A program made the translations under genes and the position numbers. 64,000 nt of DNA from Cupriavidus sp. MP-37 (lineage in GTDB: Bacteria; Pseudomonadota; Gammaproteobacteria; Burkholderiales; Burkholderiaceae), in NCBI RefSeq assembly GCF_020618415.1, contig NZ_CP085344.1, positions 558,001-622,000 on the forward strand, read 5' to 3'. Below, in pieces: positions 15,290 through 28,214 of this stretch. How positions within the stretch are numbered: the first letter of the stretch is position 1; every line of letters starts with the position of its first letter. The notes under the pieces are model-generated. The model saw nothing but the letters and a program-made list of their open reading frames with translations, made no database searches and was not told where the DNA came from.

Positions 15290-16107
15290 AGCAGCCTGGC
15301 GAGATCGACATCCTGGAAGACGCCCGCCTCGGCCCGATGGCCGTCGGCGGCCTGGTCGGCTTCCGCACCCTGCTGTACAAGGAAGTGCTGCGCTTCTGGA
15401 AGGTGAGCTTCCAGACCGTGGCGGCGCCGGTGCTGACCGCGGTGCTGTACCTGCTGATCTTCGGCCATGTGCTGGAAGACCGGGTCAAGGTCTATGACCA
15501 GATCAGCTACACCGCCTTCCTGGTGCCCGGGCTGGTGATGATGAGCGTGCTGCAGAATGCGTTTGCCAACAGTTCTTCGTCGCTGATCCAGTCGAAGATC
15601 ACCGGCAACCTGGTGTTCGTGCTGCTGCCGCCGCTGTCGCACTGGGAGATGTTCGGCGCCTACGTGGTGGCCTCGGTGATCCGCGGGCTGACGGTCGGCC
15701 TGGGCGTGCTGCTGGTGACGGCGTGGTTCGCCAACCTGCATTTCGCCAACGTGGGCTGGATCCTGGTGTTTGCGCTGCTGGGCGCCGGCATCCTCGGCAC
15801 GCTCGGCCTGATCGCCGGCATCTGGGCCGAGAAGTTCGACCAGCTCGCCGCGTTCCAGAACTTCCTGATCATGCCGGCGACCTTCCTGTCCGGCGTGTTC
15901 TATTCGATCCACTCGCTGCCGGCCTTCTGGCAGGCGGTGTCCCACGCCAATCCGTTCTTCTACATGATCGACGGCTTCCGCTACGGCTTCTTCGGCGTCT
16001 CGGACGTGTCGCCGCTGTTCAGCCTGGCGGTGGTCGGATCGGCGTTCGTGGTGCTGGCCGCGCTGGCGCTGCGCCTGTTGAAGTCCGGATACAAGCTGCG
16101 CCACTGA
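15286..16107 (+). CDS. ABC-2 type exporter permease (YadH-like)
   Basis: Membrane partner of the preceding ATPase. 273 aa with about six hydrophobic segments, for example VAAPVLTAVLYLLIFGHVL and the C-terminal SLAVVGSAFVVLAALALRLL. The ABC-2 signature is present as FQNFLIMPATFLSGVFYSI followed by ANPFFYMIDGFRYGFFG. Starts inside the ATPase gene (ATGA overlap), so expression is coupled. The substrate cannot be inferred. Confidence 0.9.
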   Translation: MKQPGEIDILEDARLGPMAVGGLVGFRTLLYKEVLRFWKVSFQTVAAPVLTAVLYLLIFGHVLEDRVKVYDQISYTAFLVPGLVMMSVLQNAFANSSSSLIQSKITGNLVFVLLPPLSHWEMFGAYVVASVIRGLTVGLGVLLVTAWFANLHFANVGWILVFALLGAGILGTLGLIAGIWAEKFDQLAAFQNFLIMPATFLSGVFYSIHSLPAFWQAVSHANPFFYMIDGFRYGFFGVSDVSPLFSLAVVGSAFVVLAALALRLLKSGYKLRH

Positions 16108-16156
16108 GCGGCGCCGGCCCTGTTGAATCAAGCTGAATCACGCTGAAGAGAACCCC

Positions 16157-16405
16157 ATGCTGCCTACACCGGAACAAGTCAGGGACTACATTGCCCAAGG
16201 ACTGCCCTGCGAACACCTGCAAGTCGAGGGCGATGGCCAGCATTTCTTTGCCACCATCGTCAGCAACGAATTCGAAGGCAAGCGGCTGATCCAGCGCCAC
16301 CAGCGTGTCTACGCGGCACTGGGCGACCGCATGCGCGCCGAGATCCATGCGCTGTCGATGAAGACGCTGACCCCTGCGGAGTGGCAGGGGGGCGAAGGCA
16401 AGTAA
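16157..16405 (+). CDS. ibaG: BolA/IbaG-family iron-sulfur metabolism protein
   Basis: Small BolA-fold protein, 82 aa. This family binds monothiol glutaredoxins and 2Fe-2S clusters; the IbaG branch is encoded just before murA in many proteobacteria, as here. Seen: EHLQVEGDGQHFFATIVSNE and the conserved KRLIQRHQRVYAALGDRM helix-turn region ending in HALSMKTLTP. It lies 73 nt before murA. Confidence 0.9.
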   Translation: MLPTPEQVRDYIAQGLPCEHLQVEGDGQHFFATIVSNEFEGKRLIQRHQRVYAALGDRMRAEIHALSMKTLTPAEWQGGEGK

Positions 16406-16445
16406 GAACCATGCGCCGCGCTGGCGCGCGGCTCCAGAACAATGA

Positions 16446-17729
<1,284 letters not shown>

Positions 17730-17749
17730 GCACCAAGGACTGAAGCCCG

Positions 17750-18424
17750 ATGAGCCCCGCTTTCAACGCATCGCCCAACCAGCTGACGCTGGCGCTGTCC
17801 AAGGGCCGCATCTTCACCGAGACGCTGCCGCTGCTGGAAGCGGCCGGCATCCGTGTCACCGAGGATCCCGAGACCTCGCGCAAGCTGATCCTGCCGACTT
17901 CCGATCCGGCGGTGCGCGTGGTGATCGTGCGCGCCTCGGACGTGCCGACCTACGTGCAGTACGGCGCGGCCGACTTCGGCGTGGCCGGCAAGGACGTGCT
18001 GATGGAAAGCGGCATGGCCGGCCTGTACGCGCCGATCGACCTGAACATCGCGCGCTGCCGCATGTCGGTGGCGGTGCCGGCCGGGTTTGACTACGCCAAG
18101 GCGGTGCGCCAGGGCGCGCGCCTGGCCGTGGCCACCAAGTATGTGCAGACCGCGCGCGAGCATTTTGCGAAAAAGGGCGTTCACGTCGACCTGATCAAGC
18201 TGTACGGTTCGATGGAGCTGGGCCCGCTGGTGGGGCTGTCCGACGCCATCGTCGACCTGGTCAGCACCGGCAGCACGCTGCGCGCCAACAATCTGGTCGA
18301 AGTGGAAGAGATCGTGCAGATCTCGTCGCGGCTGGTGGTGAACCAGGCCGCGCTCAAACTCAAGCGCGAGCGGCTGGCACCGATCCTCGAAGCCTTCGAA
18401 CGCGCTTCGGCGGCGCAGGCCTGA
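17750..18424 (+). CDS. hisG: ATP phosphoribosyltransferase, short form
   Basis: First step of histidine biosynthesis: ATP plus PRPP to phosphoribosyl-ATP. 224 aa, i.e. the short HisG lacking the C-terminal histidine-binding regulatory domain; such enzymes need the HisRS-like partner HisZ, which is not in this window. Seen: LALSKGRIF at the N-terminus, the [10 protein letters not shown] strand and the PRPP-loop region [17 protein letters not shown]. First gene of the his run. Confidence 0.95.
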   Translation: MSPAFNASPNQLTLALSKGRIFTETLPLLEAAGIRVTEDPETSRKLILPTSDPAVRVVIVRASDVPTYVQYGAADFGVAGKDVLMESGMAGLYAPIDLNIARCRMSVAVPAGFDYAKAVRQGARLAVATKYVQTAREHFAKKGVHVDLIKLYGSMELGPLVGLSDAIVDLVSTGSTLRANNLVEVEEIVQISSRLVVNQAALKLKRERLAPILEAFERASAAQA

Positions 18425-18456
18425 GAGGCCATCGCCGCCCGAGAAGGAAAGAAGTC

Positions 18457-19794
18457 ATGAACCCAACCGAAATGGAAAACCTGCCGATCCGCCGGCTCGA
18501 TTCCAGCGAGCCGGGCTTTGCCGAGGCGCTGCGCCAGGTGCTGGCCTTCGAGGCTGGCGAAGACGAGGCCATCGATCGCGCCGCCGCGCAGATCCTGGCC
18601 GACGTGAAGTCGCGCGGCGATGCCGCGGTGCTGGAATACACCCGCCGCTTCGACCGCGTCGAGGCGGCGTCGATGGGCGCGCTCGAGGTATCGCAACAAC
18701 AGCTCGAGGCCGCGCTCGAAGACCTCGAGCCCAAGCGCCGCGCCGCGCTGGAGGCGGCCGCCGCGCGCGTGCGCGCCTACCACGAGAAGCAGAAGATCGA
18801 ATGCGGCAGCCACAGCTGGGAATACACCGAGGCCGACGGCACCATGCTGGGCCAGAAGGTGACGCCGCTGGACCGCGTCGGCATCTACGTGCCGGGCGGC
18901 AAGGCCGCCTACCCGTCGTCGGTGCTGATGAACGCGATCCCGGCGCGGGTCGCGGGCGTCAAGGAAATCATCATGGTCGTGCCCACGCCCGGCGGCGTGC
19001 GCAATGAACTGGTGCTGGCCGCGGCGCAGATCGCCGGCGTCGATCGCGTGTTCACCATCGGCGGCGCGCAAGCCGTGGGCGCGCTCGCCTACGGCACCGC
19101 GACGCTGCCGCAGGTCGACAAGATCGTCGGCCCTGGCAACGCCTACGTCGCCGCGGCCAAGCGCCGCGTGTTCGGCACCGTCGGCATCGACATGATCGCG
19201 GGCCCGTCCGAGATCCTGGTGATCTGCGACGGCACCACCGACCCCGACTGGGTGGCGATGGACCTGTTCTCGCAGGCCGAGCACGACGAACTGGCGCAGT
19301 CGATCCTGCTGTGCCCGGACGCGGACTATATCGCCCGCGTGGAAGCCAGCATCCAGCGCCAGCTTGGCACCATGCCGCGCCGCGACGTGATTGCCGCGTC
19401 GATCTCCGGCCGGGGCGCACTGATCAAGGTGCGCGACATGGAAGAGGCCTGCGAGATCGCCAACGCGATCGCGCCGGAACACCTCGAGATCTCGGCCGAG
19501 AACCCGCGCCAGTGGAGCGAGAAGATCCGCCACGCCGGCGCCATCTTCCTGGGCCGCTATACCAGCGAGTCGCTGGGCGACTACTGCGCCGGCCCCAACC
19601 ACGTGCTGCCGACCTCGCGCACCGCGCGCTTCTCGTCGCCGCTGGGCGTCTATGACTTCCAGAAGCGCTCGAGCTTGATCGAGGTGAGCGAGGGCGGCGC
19701 GCAGATGCTGGGCCAGATCGCCGCCGAACTGGCCTATGGCGAAGGGCTGCAGGCCCACGCCCGCAGCGCGGAATACCGTTTCAAGCGTAGCTAA
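18457..19794 (+). CDS. hisD: Histidinol dehydrogenase
   Basis: Zinc enzyme for the last two oxidations, histidinol to histidine. 445 aa. Seen: [34 protein letters not shown], the family signature from [13 protein letters not shown] through the [10 protein letters not shown] zinc-ligand region, and [16 protein letters not shown] 18457 is preceded by gaaggaaag; an internal ATG at 18472 is a lesser option. Gap to hisG is 32 nt. Confidence 0.97.
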   Translation: MNPTEMENLPIRRLDSSEPGFAEALRQVLAFEAGEDEAIDRAAAQILADVKSRGDAAVLEYTRRFDRVEAASMGALEVSQQQLEAALEDLEPKRRAALEAAAARVRAYHEKQKIECGSHSWEYTEADGTMLGQKVTPLDRVGIYVPGGKAAYPSSVLMNAIPARVAGVKEIIMVVPTPGGVRNELVLAAAQIAGVDRVFTIGGAQAVGALAYGTATLPQVDKIVGPGNAYVAAAKRRVFGTVGIDMIAGPSEILVICDGTTDPDWVAMDLFSQAEHDELAQSILLCPDADYIARVEASIQRQLGTMPRRDVIAASISGRGALIKVRDMEEACEIANAIAPEHLEISAENPRQWSEKIRHAGAIFLGRYTSESLGDYCAGPNHVLPTSRTARFSSPLGVYDFQKRSSLIEVSEGGAQMLGQIAAELAYGEGLQAHARSAEYRFKRS

Positions 19795-19821
19795 CCCTGA
19801 CCCAACCCACCTGGAGCTTCC

Positions 19822-20922
19822 ATGTCAGCCGTAGAGCCCTCCCTGATCGAACGCATCATCCGTGACGACGTGCGCGCCATGGGCGCCTACCACGTGCCGG
19901 ATTCGCACGGTCTGGTCAAGCTCGACGCGATGGAAAACCCGTACCGCCTGCCGCCCGCGCTGCGCCAGCAGCTGGCCGAGCGGCTGGGCGAGGTGGCGCT
20001 GAACCGCTACCCGGTGCCGAGCAGCGAGGCGCTGCGCGCCGCGCTCAAGCGCGTGATGCAGGTGCCGGCCGGCATGGAGGTGCTGCTCGGCAACGGCTCG
20101 GACGAGCTCATCAGCATGCTGGCGCTGGCTGCGGCCAGGCCGGGCGCGAAGGTGATGGCGCCGGTGCCGGGCTTTGTCATGTACGCGATGTCCGCGCAGT
20201 TTGCCGGCCTGCAATTTGTGGGCGTGCCGCTGCGCGCCGACTTCACGCTGGACCGCGCCGCGATGCTGGCGGCGATGGCCGCGCAGCAGCCCGCCATCAT
20301 CTACCTGGCCTACCCGAACAACCCCACCGGCAACCTGTTCGACGCCGCCGACATGGAGGCCATCATCCGCGCCGCGCAGGGCGAGGTCTGCAACAGCCTG
20401 GTGGTGGTCGACGAGGCCTACCAGCCGTTCGCCCAGCACAGCTGGATGCCGCGCCTGACGGACTTCGGCAACCTGCTGGTGATGCGCACCGTATCGAAGC
20501 TCGGCCTGGCCGGCATCCGCCTGGGCTACCTGGCCGGCGCGCCGGAATGGCTGGCACAGCTGGACAAGGTGCGCCCGCCCTACAACGTCAACGTGCTGAC
20601 CGAGGCCGCCGCGCTGTTCGCGCTCGAGCATGTGTCGGTGCTCGACGAACAGGCCGCGCAACTGCGTGCCGAACGCACCCGCGTGGCCGATGGCATGGCG
20701 GCGCAGCCCGGGGTCACCGTGTTCCCGAGCGCGGCCAATTTCCTGCTGGTGCGCGTGCCGGATGCCGCACAGACCTTCGAGCGCCTGCTGGCGCGGAAGG
20801 TATTGATCAAGAACGTGAGTAAAATGCACCCGTTGCTGGCCAATTGTCTGCGCGTCACGGTCAGCACGCCCGAAGAAAACGCGCAGTTCCTTGAGGCATT
20901 CGCAGCGTCGCTGCAGGATTAA
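19822..20922 (+). CDS. hisC: Histidinol-phosphate aminotransferase
   Basis: PLP-dependent class-II aminotransferase that converts imidazole acetol phosphate to histidinol phosphate. 366 aa. Seen: [14 protein letters not shown] for cofactor phosphate binding, [17 protein letters not shown] and the PLP lysine K226 in [15 protein letters not shown]. Starts 27 nt after hisD, 4 nt before hisB. Confidence 0.95.
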
Positions 20923-20926
20923 CACC

Positions 20927-21514
20927 ATGCGTGTTGCAGAGGTCACCCGCAATACTTCGGAAACGCAGATTCGCGTTTCCCTGAATCTCGACGGCAGCGG
21001 CCGCCAGAAGCTGGCGTCGGGCGTGCCGTTCCTCGACCACATGCTGGACCAGATCGCCCGGCATGGCATGTTCGACCTGGAGGTCGAAGCCACCGGCGAC
21101 ACGCATATCGACGACCACCATACGGTGGAAGACGTGGGCATCACGCTCGGCCAGGCGGTGGCCAGGGCCATCGGCGACAAGAAGGGCATCACCCGCTACG
21201 GCCACAGCTACGTGCCGCTGGACGAATGCCTGTCGCGCGTGGTGATCGATTTCTCGGGCCGCCCTGGCCTGGAGTTCCACGTTCCCTTCACGCGCGCGCG
21301 CGTGGGCAGCTTCGACGTCGACCTGACCATCGAGTTCTTCCGCGGCTTCGTCAATCATGCGGGCGTGACCCTGCATATCGACAACCTGCGCGGCATCAAT
21401 GCCCATCATCAGTGCGAAACCGTGTTCAAGGCCTTCGGCCGGGCGCTGCGCATGGCGGTGGAGCTGGACCCGCGCGCGGCCAACACGATCCCGTCGACCA
21501 AGGGTACCCTCTGA
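20927..21514 (+). CDS. hisB: Imidazoleglycerol-phosphate dehydratase
   Basis: Dehydrates IGP to imidazole acetol phosphate using two Mn ions. 195 aa, the monofunctional form without the histidinol-phosphatase domain found in E. coli HisB. The metal-binding motifs [10 protein letters not shown] and [12 protein letters not shown] are both intact. ATG 20927 is used; the longer in-frame option at 20891 would run into hisC. Confidence 0.96.
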
Positions 21515-21606
21515 GCTTTCTGAAACCGTAGGCGTGCCGGCTGGTTGCGGCGCCCGCTGACGTTCCCAGTCTGAACCTGGCCAGCGACGCTGGCGACCCG
21601 CAACCA

Positions 21607-22230
21607 ATGGATACGCTCAAGTCGTTTATCTCGCTGCTGGCGCTGATCAACCCGATCGGGGCGATCCCGTTCTTCATCAGCCTGACCACGCAGCAGACCG
21701 AAGCGGAAAAGCGCCATACCATCAAGATCGCGTCGATTTCGGTGGCGATCGTGGTGGCGGTGTCGGCGTTGCTGGGGCAGCAGATCATCGAGTTCTTCAA
21801 TATCTCGGTGGCGTCGCTGCAGGTGGGCGGCGGGCTCATCATGATCATGATGGCCATGAACATGCTGAATGCGCAGACCAGCCGCACCAAGGCCACGCCG
21901 GAAGAAGAGGATGAGGCCGGGGTAAAGTCCAGTATCGCGGTGGTGCCGCTGGCGCTGCCGCTGCTGACCGGGCCGGGATCGATCAGCACGGTAATCGTCT
22001 ATGCCGGCAAGACCCAGCATTGGTACCAGTTGCTGATCCTGGTCGGCATCGGCGCGCTGCTGGGCGCGGTGGTGTACCTGGTGTTCCGCGCGGCCGACCC
22101 GATCGCCCGGGTCATCGGCCGCACCGGCATCAATATCGGCACGCGCCTGATGGGCCTGATCCTGTCGGCGCTGGCCGTGGAATTCATTGTGGACGGGCTG
22201 AAGACATTGTTGCCTGTTTTGAAATCATGA
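21607..22230 (+). CDS. MarC-family inner-membrane protein
   Basis: Predicted six-helix membrane protein of the MarC/UPF0056 family, function unknown (once linked to multiple antibiotic resistance without proof). 207 aa. Seen: [18 protein letters not shown] at the N-terminus, the polar cytoplasmic loop with [29 protein letters not shown], and a C-terminal helix with [19 protein letters not shown]. It interrupts the his genes and overlaps hisH by 4 nt (ATGA), so it is co-translated with a pathway it has no known part in. Confidence 0.9.
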   Translation: MDTLKSFISLLALINPIGAIPFFISLTTQQTEAEKRHTIKIASISVAIVVAVSALLGQQIIEFFNISVASLQVGGGLIMIMMAMNMLNAQTSRTKATPEEEDEAGVKSSIAVVPLALPLLTGPGSISTVIVYAGKTQHWYQLLILVGIGALLGAVVYLVFRAADPIARVIGRTGINIGTRLMGLILSALAVEFIVDGLKTLLPVLKS

Positions 22231-22880
22231 CTACCATAGCAATTGTGGATTACGGCATGGGCAACCTGCGCTCGGTGGCGCAGGCGCTGCGTGCCGCGGC
22301 GCCGGAGGCCGATGTCCGGGTGGTGGATGCGCCCGAAGGCATCCGCTCGGCGGACCGCGTGGTGCTGCCGGGCCAGGGCGCGATGCCTGACTGCATGTCG
22401 GCGCTGGGTGCGTCGGGGCTGCAGGAAGCGGTGGTCGAGGCCGCCGCCAGCAAGCCGATGCTGGGCGTGTGCGTGGGCGAGCAGATGCTGTTCGAGTTCA
22501 GCACCGAAAGCCGCGCCGGCACGGATCGCACTCCGGCGCTGGCGTTGATGCCCGGCCAGGTGGTGCGTTTCGCGCTGGACGGCATGACGCAGCCCGACGG
22601 CTCGCGTTTCAAGGTGCCGCAGATGGGCTGGAACCGGGTGCGCCAGGCCAGGCCGCACCCGCTGTGGAACGGCATTCCGGACGACAGCTGGTTCTATTTC
22701 GTCCACAGCTACTATGTGCAGGCGCAGGATCCGGCCCATATCGCCGGCGAAACGGAATACGGAGTCGTGTTTACCAGCGCGGTAGCGCGCGATAATATTT
22801 TCGCGACGCAGTTCCACCCCGAAAAAAGCGCGGCCCTGGGCCTGCAGCTGTACCGGAACTTCGTCCACTGGAATCCCTGA
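22227..22880 (+). CDS. hisH: Imidazole glycerol phosphate synthase, glutaminase subunit
   Basis: Class-I glutamine amidotransferase that feeds ammonia to HisF. 217 aa. Seen: [12 protein letters not shown], the oxyanion-side [12 protein letters not shown], the nucleophile Cys82 in [11 protein letters not shown] and the His-Glu pair in [12 protein letters not shown] 22227 overlaps the marC stop. A 167-nt gene-free gap precedes hisA. Confidence 0.95.
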   Translation: MTTIAIVDYGMGNLRSVAQALRAAAPEADVRVVDAPEGIRSADRVVLPGQGAMPDCMSALGASGLQEAVVEAAASKPMLGVCVGEQMLFEFSTESRAGTDRTPALALMPGQVVRFALDGMTQPDGSRFKVPQMGWNRVRQARPHPLWNGIPDDSWFYFVHSYYVQAQDPAHIAGETEYGVVFTSAVARDNIFATQFHPEKSAALGLQLYRNFVHWNP

Positions 22881-23047
22881 AGCGCAGCCTTGCCGATTCG
22901 CGATTCGCTTGTGTTCGCTTGTTGACCCGATGCTCGACCGCTGACCGACCCGGCACCTGACCCGTTTCCGATCGACTATCGACCCGACCTGACCGGCACG
23001 CGCCGGTCTCGCTCAATCTCACTCACTCAACCACGCTCGTCACGCAT

Positions 23048-23794
23048 ATGTTGCTCATTCCGGCCATCGACCTGAAGGACGGTCAGTGTGTACGCCTCAA
23101 ACAAGGCGACATGGACCAGGCCACCGTCTTTTCCGAAGATCCCGCCGCCATGGCACGCCACTGGGTGGAGCAGGGCGCCCGCCGCCTGCACCTGGTGGAC
23201 CTGAACGGCGCGTTCGTGGGCAAGCCCCGCAACGAGGCGGCCATCAAGTCCATCATCGCCGAAGTCGGCGACGAAATCCCGGTGCAGCTGGGTGGCGGCA
23301 TCCGCGACCTGAATACCATCGAGCGCTGGCTGGACGACGGGCTCTCGTACGTCATCATCGGCACCGCGGCGGTGAAGAACCCCGGGTTCCTGAAGGACGC
23401 GTGCTCGGCCTTCGGCGGCCATATCATCGTCGGGCTCGATGCCAAGGACGGCAAGGTCGCCACCGACGGCTGGAGCAAGCTGACCGGCCACGAGGTGGCG
23501 GACCTGGCGCGCAAGTATGAAGACTACGGCGTCGAGGCCATCATCTACACCGACATCGGCCGCGACGGCATGCTGCAGGGGATCAATATCGATGCCACCG
23601 TCAAGCTGGCGCAGTCGATGTCGATCCCGGTGATCGCCAGCGGCGGGCTGTCCAACCTGGCCGATATCGACAACCTGTGCGCGGTCGAAGGCGAGGGCGT
23701 GGAAGGGGTCATCTGCGGCCGCGCGATCTACTCCGGCGACCTCAACTTTGCCGACGCGCAGGCGCGCGCCGACAAGCTGCGCGACGGGCAATAA
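23048..23794 (+). CDS. hisA: ProFAR isomerase
   Basis: TIM-barrel isomerase opening the ribose ring of ProFAR. 248 aa. Seen: [20 protein letters not shown] with the catalytic Asp, [26 protein letters not shown] with the second catalytic Asp, and the phosphate-binding loop VIASGGLSN. Normal length and intact. Confidence 0.96.
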   Translation: MLLIPAIDLKDGQCVRLKQGDMDQATVFSEDPAAMARHWVEQGARRLHLVDLNGAFVGKPRNEAAIKSIIAEVGDEIPVQLGGGIRDLNTIERWLDDGLSYVIIGTAAVKNPGFLKDACSAFGGHIIVGLDAKDGKVATDGWSKLTGHEVADLARKYEDYGVEAIIYTDIGRDGMLQGINIDATVKLAQSMSIPVIASGGLSNLADIDNLCAVEGEGVEGVICGRAIYSGDLNFADAQARADKLRDGQ

Positions 23795-23864
23795 GGCAAC
23801 GGCGCCGCGGGGCGCGGCCGCCTGGCCGCTGCCAGCACGGCAGCGGTGGCGGACAAGGAATCTC

Positions 23865-24635
<771 letters not shown>

Positions 24636-24637
24636 TC

Positions 24638-25042
24638 ATGCCGAAGAAGTGGCTCAACAAGGTGAAATGGGACGACAACGGCCTGGTGCCGGTGATCGTC
24701 CAGGAAGTCGGCTCGAACGACGTGCTGATGTTCGCGTTCATGAACCGCGAGGCGCTGCTGCGCACCGTGGAACTGGGCGAGGCCGTGTTCTGGTCGCGCT
24801 CGCGCAAGCGCCTGTGGCACAAGGGCGAAGAATCGGGCCATGTGCAGAAGGTGCACGAGATCCGTCTGGACTGCGATGAAGACGTGGTGCTGCTGAAGGT
24901 CACGCAAATCGACAGCATCGCCTGCCATACCGGGCGCCACTCCTGCTTCTTCCAGAAGTTCGAGGGCGATGCGGATGCCGGCGACTGGCAGACAGTCGAA
25001 CCGGTGCTGAAGGACCCTGCCCAGATCTACACCAAGCCATGA
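24638..25042 (+). CDS. hisI: Phosphoribosyl-AMP cyclohydrolase
   Basis: Zinc enzyme opening the purine ring of PR-AMP. 134 aa, a monofunctional protein with HisE encoded separately. Seen: [28 protein letters not shown] and the zinc/Mg cysteine region with RLDCDEDV and [11 protein letters not shown]. Overlaps hisE by 4 nt. Confidence 0.95.
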   Translation: MPKKWLNKVKWDDNGLVPVIVQEVGSNDVLMFAFMNREALLRTVELGEAVFWSRSRKRLWHKGEESGHVQKVHEIRLDCDEDVVLLKVTQIDSIACHTGRHSCFFQKFEGDADAGDWQTVEPVLKDPAQIYTKP

Positions 25043-25410
25043 GCGACAACGCACTCAGCAGCAACGATGTCCTGGCGCGCCTGGCCGAGGTGCTGGAATC
25101 GCGCAAGCCCGCCAACGGCGGCGACCCCGACAAGTCCTACGTGGCGCGCCTGTTCAGCAAGGGCGACGACGCCATCCTGAAGAAGATCGGCGAGGAAGCC
25201 ACCGAGACCGTAATGGCCGCCAAGGACGCGCGCGCCGCCGGCGAGAGCGGCGCCGCGGCCGGAAAGGTGGTCTATGAAGTGGCCGACCTGTGGTTCCACA
25301 GCATGGTGCTGCTGGCAAACTTCGGCCTGACGCCGGCCGACGTGGTCAACGAACTGGCGCGGCGCGAAGGGCTGTCCGGCCTGGAAGAAAAGGCCCGGCG
25401 CAAGGACTAG
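25039..25410 (+). CDS. hisE: Phosphoribosyl-ATP pyrophosphatase
   Basis: Hydrolyses PR-ATP to PR-AMP, the second pathway step. 123 aa, all-alpha MazG-like fold. Seen: [33 protein letters not shown] and [17 protein letters not shown] with the acidic Mg ligands. Last recognisable his gene; a GC-rich hairpin without a T-run follows (about 25411-25431). Confidence 0.95.
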   Translation: MSDNALSSNDVLARLAEVLESRKPANGGDPDKSYVARLFSKGDDAILKKIGEEATETVMAAKDARAAGESGAAAGKVVYEVADLWFHSMVLLANFGLTPADVVNELARREGLSGLEEKARRKD

Positions 25411-25472
25411 CCGGCGCGCGCGCCGGCCGGTCTCCCGCCTGCCGCAAGGCAGGCTTCCAACCGAGGGCAATC

Positions 25473-25862
25473 ATGGCGAACGACTACACCGGGCAGGTCA
25501 CCACGCCCAGCGGCGAACAACTGGGCAGCCTGCGCAAGCTGCTGCACATCCTCTACGCGCTGTATGCGATCTTCTGGCTCACCGGCGGCATCACCGCGCT
25601 GATCGCCATCGTGATCGACTACGTCAAGCGCGATGACGCGCGCGGTTCACTGTATGCCTCGCACTTCGCCTGGCAGATCCGCTCGTTCTGGTGGTCGGTG
25701 GCGTGGGGCGTGCTGGGCGGGGTGCTGTTCGCGACAGTTGTGCTGATGCCGCTGGCCTTCGCCGTCTGGGGCGTGCTGTCGCTGTGGATGCTGTATCGTA
25801 TCGTCAAGGGCTGGCTGTATCTGAACGACAGCAAGCCGATGTACCCGGACCAGCAGTTCTGA
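25473..25862 (+). CDS. DUF4870-like small membrane protein
   Basis: Predicted inner-membrane protein of unknown function, 129 aa with three to four hydrophobic helices (for example LLHILYALYAIFWLTGGITA and a central VAWGVLGGVLFATVVLMPLA). A short soluble N-terminus and the C-terminal NDSKPMYPDQQF are polar. Similar proteins lie between hisE and the HIT/tat genes in related genomes. The function cannot be deduced. Confidence 0.8.
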   Translation: MANDYTGQVTTPSGEQLGSLRKLLHILYALYAIFWLTGGITALIAIVIDYVKRDDARGSLYASHFAWQIRSFWWSVAWGVLGGVLFATVVLMPLAFAVWGVLSLWMLYRIVKGWLYLNDSKPMYPDQQF

Positions 25863-25932
25863 TGTCGCGGGATGCCGGGCCGCCGGATGCATGAGGCGGT
25901 CAACGGGCCCCGGTCGTCGCAATGAAATTTTC

Positions 25933-26289
25933 ATGAACGCTCAGGATAATTGCATCTTCTGCAAGATCGTGGCCGGCCAGCTGCCGTCGAACAAAGTCTA
26001 TGAAGACGACGACATGCTGGCTTTCCACGATATCCATCCCAAGGCCCCGGTACACTTGCTGGTCATTCCCAAATCGCATGTCGACTCGCTGGCCGATTGC
26101 GGCGCCGGCGAAGGACAGGTGCTTGCTAGAATGATGCTGAAGGTGCCTGAACTGGCGCGCGCGGCCGGCTGTTCCAACGGCTTCCGGACGGTGATCAACA
26201 CCGGTCCGGACGGCGGACAGGAGGTCTACCACCTGCACCTGCATGTGCTGGGTGGACCGCGCCACGCCTGGAAGGGACCGCTGCCCTGA
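25933..26289 (+). CDS. HIT-family nucleotide hydrolase (HinT-like)
   Basis: Histidine-triad protein that hydrolyses nucleoside phosphoramidates or AMP conjugates. 118 aa. Seen: the N-terminal CIFCKIVAGQ (family zinc-like CxxC), HDIHPKAPVHLLVIPK and the triad HLHLHVLGG. Start 25933 (MNAQDN) fits the family. Lies between the his and tat genes. Confidence 0.93.
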   Translation: MNAQDNCIFCKIVAGQLPSNKVYEDDDMLAFHDIHPKAPVHLLVIPKSHVDSLADCGAGEGQVLARMMLKVPELARAAGCSNGFRTVINTGPDGGQEVYHLHLHVLGGPRHAWKGPLP

Positions 26290-26436
26290 CCGGGCAGCCT
26301 TGGCAGGGGAGCGTCCGCGGCGGCAACGCCCGGGCAGAAGCTGCGCCGGCAACCGTCGCCCGGCGCGGCCATCACGGGACGGAACAACGGGTCCGGGCAA
26401 CAAGGATTGCGCCCGCGGCTGCATCAGGAGCAAGAA

Positions 26437-26667
26437 ATGGGTTCGTTTAGCATTTGGCACTGGCTCATCGTGCTGGTGATCGTCATGCTGGTGTTCGGCA
26501 CCAAGAAGCTGCGCAATATCGGCCAGGACCTGGGTGGCGCGGTCAAGGGCTTCAAGGACGGCATGAAGGACGGCGAAGACAAGGGCGCCCAGCCGGCCGC
26601 CTCCAAGGAACTGCGCGATTCCACCACCATCGACGTCGACGCCAAGGAAAAGTCCCGCCAGCAATAA
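26437..26667 (+). CDS. tatA: Sec-independent translocase subunit TatA
   Basis: Pore-forming subunit of the twin-arginine translocase. 76 aa: an N-terminal membrane helix ([20 protein letters not shown]), the FGTKKL hinge, an amphipathic helix with the conserved [11 protein letters not shown] pattern and a charged tail. ATG 26437 follows aggagcaag. First gene of tatABC. Confidence 0.95.
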   Translation: MGSFSIWHWLIVLVIVMLVFGTKKLRNIGQDLGGAVKGFKDGMKDGEDKGAQPAASKELRDSTTIDVDAKEKSRQQ

Positions 26668-26761
26668 GCCGGCGGTGTGCCCTCCCTTCCACGCAAATCT
26701 CGCTGCCGCGTGCTCGCGCACGCCCGCGCTATTCCGCATGTTGTCCGCATGATGTGTCCGC

Positions 26762-27283
26762 ATGATTGATCTCGGCATTTCCAAGCTGGCGCTGATCGGC
26801 GCCGTGGCACTGATCGTGATCGGTCCCGAACGGCTGCCCAAGGTCGCGCGCACGGTCGGCGCGCTGGTCGGCCGTGCGCAGCGCTACATCAACGACGTCA
26901 AGGCCGAAGTCAGCCGCGAGGTCGAACTCGAAGAACTGCGCAAGATGCGCACGGAGTTCGAGGACGCCGCGCGCGATGTCGAGCGCACCATCCACAAGGA
27001 AGTCAGCGAGCAGACCCAGGCGCTCAACGAAGCGCTGGGCGGCGCCGAAGCCAGCGCAGGCACCGGCGCCGGCAGCAGCAGCGACGCCGGCGGCGGCTTC
27101 GTGCCCAGCTGGGACGCGGCGCACAAGGCGCACAACGGTCGCAAGAGCTGGCGCGTCAAGCAAGGCGCCCGTCCGCTGTGGTTCAAGCGCCAGCACAATG
27201 TCCGCGTCTGGGTGCAGTCGGGCGCGGCGCGCGTCAAGCGGCACCGGCCGGCCGTCCGGCCATCACGTTCCTTCTTCGAATAA
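26762..27283 (+). CDS. tatB: Sec-independent translocase subunit TatB
   Basis: Tat receptor subunit working with TatC. 173 aa: MIDLGISKLALIGAVALIVI helix, the GPERLPKVARTVG hinge (Glu-Arg-Leu-Pro typical of TatB), a long amphipathic/coiled helix to about residue 100, then a linker rich in A, G and S, and an unusually basic tail (KSWRVKQGARPLWFKRQHNV onward), longer than in many TatB proteins. Confidence 0.94.
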   Translation: MIDLGISKLALIGAVALIVIGPERLPKVARTVGALVGRAQRYINDVKAEVSREVELEELRKMRTEFEDAARDVERTIHKEVSEQTQALNEALGGAEASAGTGAGSSSDAGGGFVPSWDAAHKAHNGRKSWRVKQGARPLWFKRQHNVRVWVQSGAARVKRHRPAVRPSRSFFE

Positions 27284-27407
27284 GCATGGCGCGCGGCGAA
27301 CTCCTGCCGGCCGCCATGGCCGCTGTCGTTGTGTCCGCCTCCCCACGCCGCCACGTTGCGGTTTCATCGATCCACTTGCCAGCCCTCGCGGCTGAGCGGT
27401 TCACGCC

Positions 27408-28214
27408 ATGAGCGACACCCGGTCCTCCGATCCCCAAGACCCGCAAGACGAGTCGCAGCAGGAAACCTTTATCTCCCATTTGATCGAGTTGCGCCAGCGA
27501 CTGGTCAAGGCGGTGGCCGGCATCATCCTGGTGTTCGTCTCGCTGGTCTATTGGGCGCCGGTCATCTTCAACCTGTTCTCCGCGCCGCTGATGGAATCGC
27601 TGCCCAAGGGCGGCAAGATGATCGTCACGGATGTGACCGGCTCGTTCTTCGTGCCGATGAAGGTGACCTTGCTGGTGGCGTTCCTGATCGCGCTGCCGTG
27701 GGTGCTGTACCAGGTCTGGCAGTTCGTCGCACCCGGCCTGTACCAGCATGAGAAGCGCCTGATCCTGCCGCTGGTATCGAGCAGTTATTTCCTGTTCCTG
27801 TGCGGCGTGGCCTTTGCGTATTTTCTGGTGTTCCCCACGGTGTTCCATTTCATGGCCCACTACAACGCGCCGCTGGGGGCGGAGATGTCCACCGACATCG
27901 ACAAATACCTCAGCTTCGCCATGACCACGTTCCTGGCCTTCGGCATTACCTTCGAAGTGCCGGTGGTGGTGATCGTGCTGGTGCGCTTCGGCGTGGTGGA
28001 ACTGGAAAAGCTCAAGCAGATCCGTCCCTATGTGATCGTCGGGGCCTTTATCATCGCCGCCATCGTCACGCCGCCTGACGTGCTGTCGCAACTGCTGCTG
28101 GCGGTCCCCCTGGTGGCGCTCTATGAACTTGGCCTGATCCTGGCCCGTTTTATCGGCCGCCCGGCGGCCGAAGAGGCCACTTCCGCAGAAACGCAGCCTG
28201 ACGAATCGCGCTGA
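27408..28214 (+). CDS. tatC: Sec-independent translocase subunit TatC
   Basis: Six-helix core of the Tat receptor that reads the RR signal. 268 aa. Seen: ETFISHLIELRQRLVKAV with the conserved Glu for twin-arginine recognition, PLMESLPKGGKMI, FVAPGLYQHEKR and ITPPDVLSQLLLAVPLVALYE-type ending. The window contains apparent clients: PetA and the TRAP binding protein at 51254-52273. Confidence 0.96.
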   Translation: MSDTRSSDPQDPQDESQQETFISHLIELRQRLVKAVAGIILVFVSLVYWAPVIFNLFSAPLMESLPKGGKMIVTDVTGSFFVPMKVTLLVAFLIALPWVLYQVWQFVAPGLYQHEKRLILPLVSSSYFLFLCGVAFAYFLVFPTVFHFMAHYNAPLGAEMSTDIDKYLSFAMTTFLAFGITFEVPVVVIVLVRFGVVELEKLKQIRPYVIVGAFIIAAIVTPPDVLSQLLLAVPLVALYELGLILARFIGRPAAEEATSAETQPDESR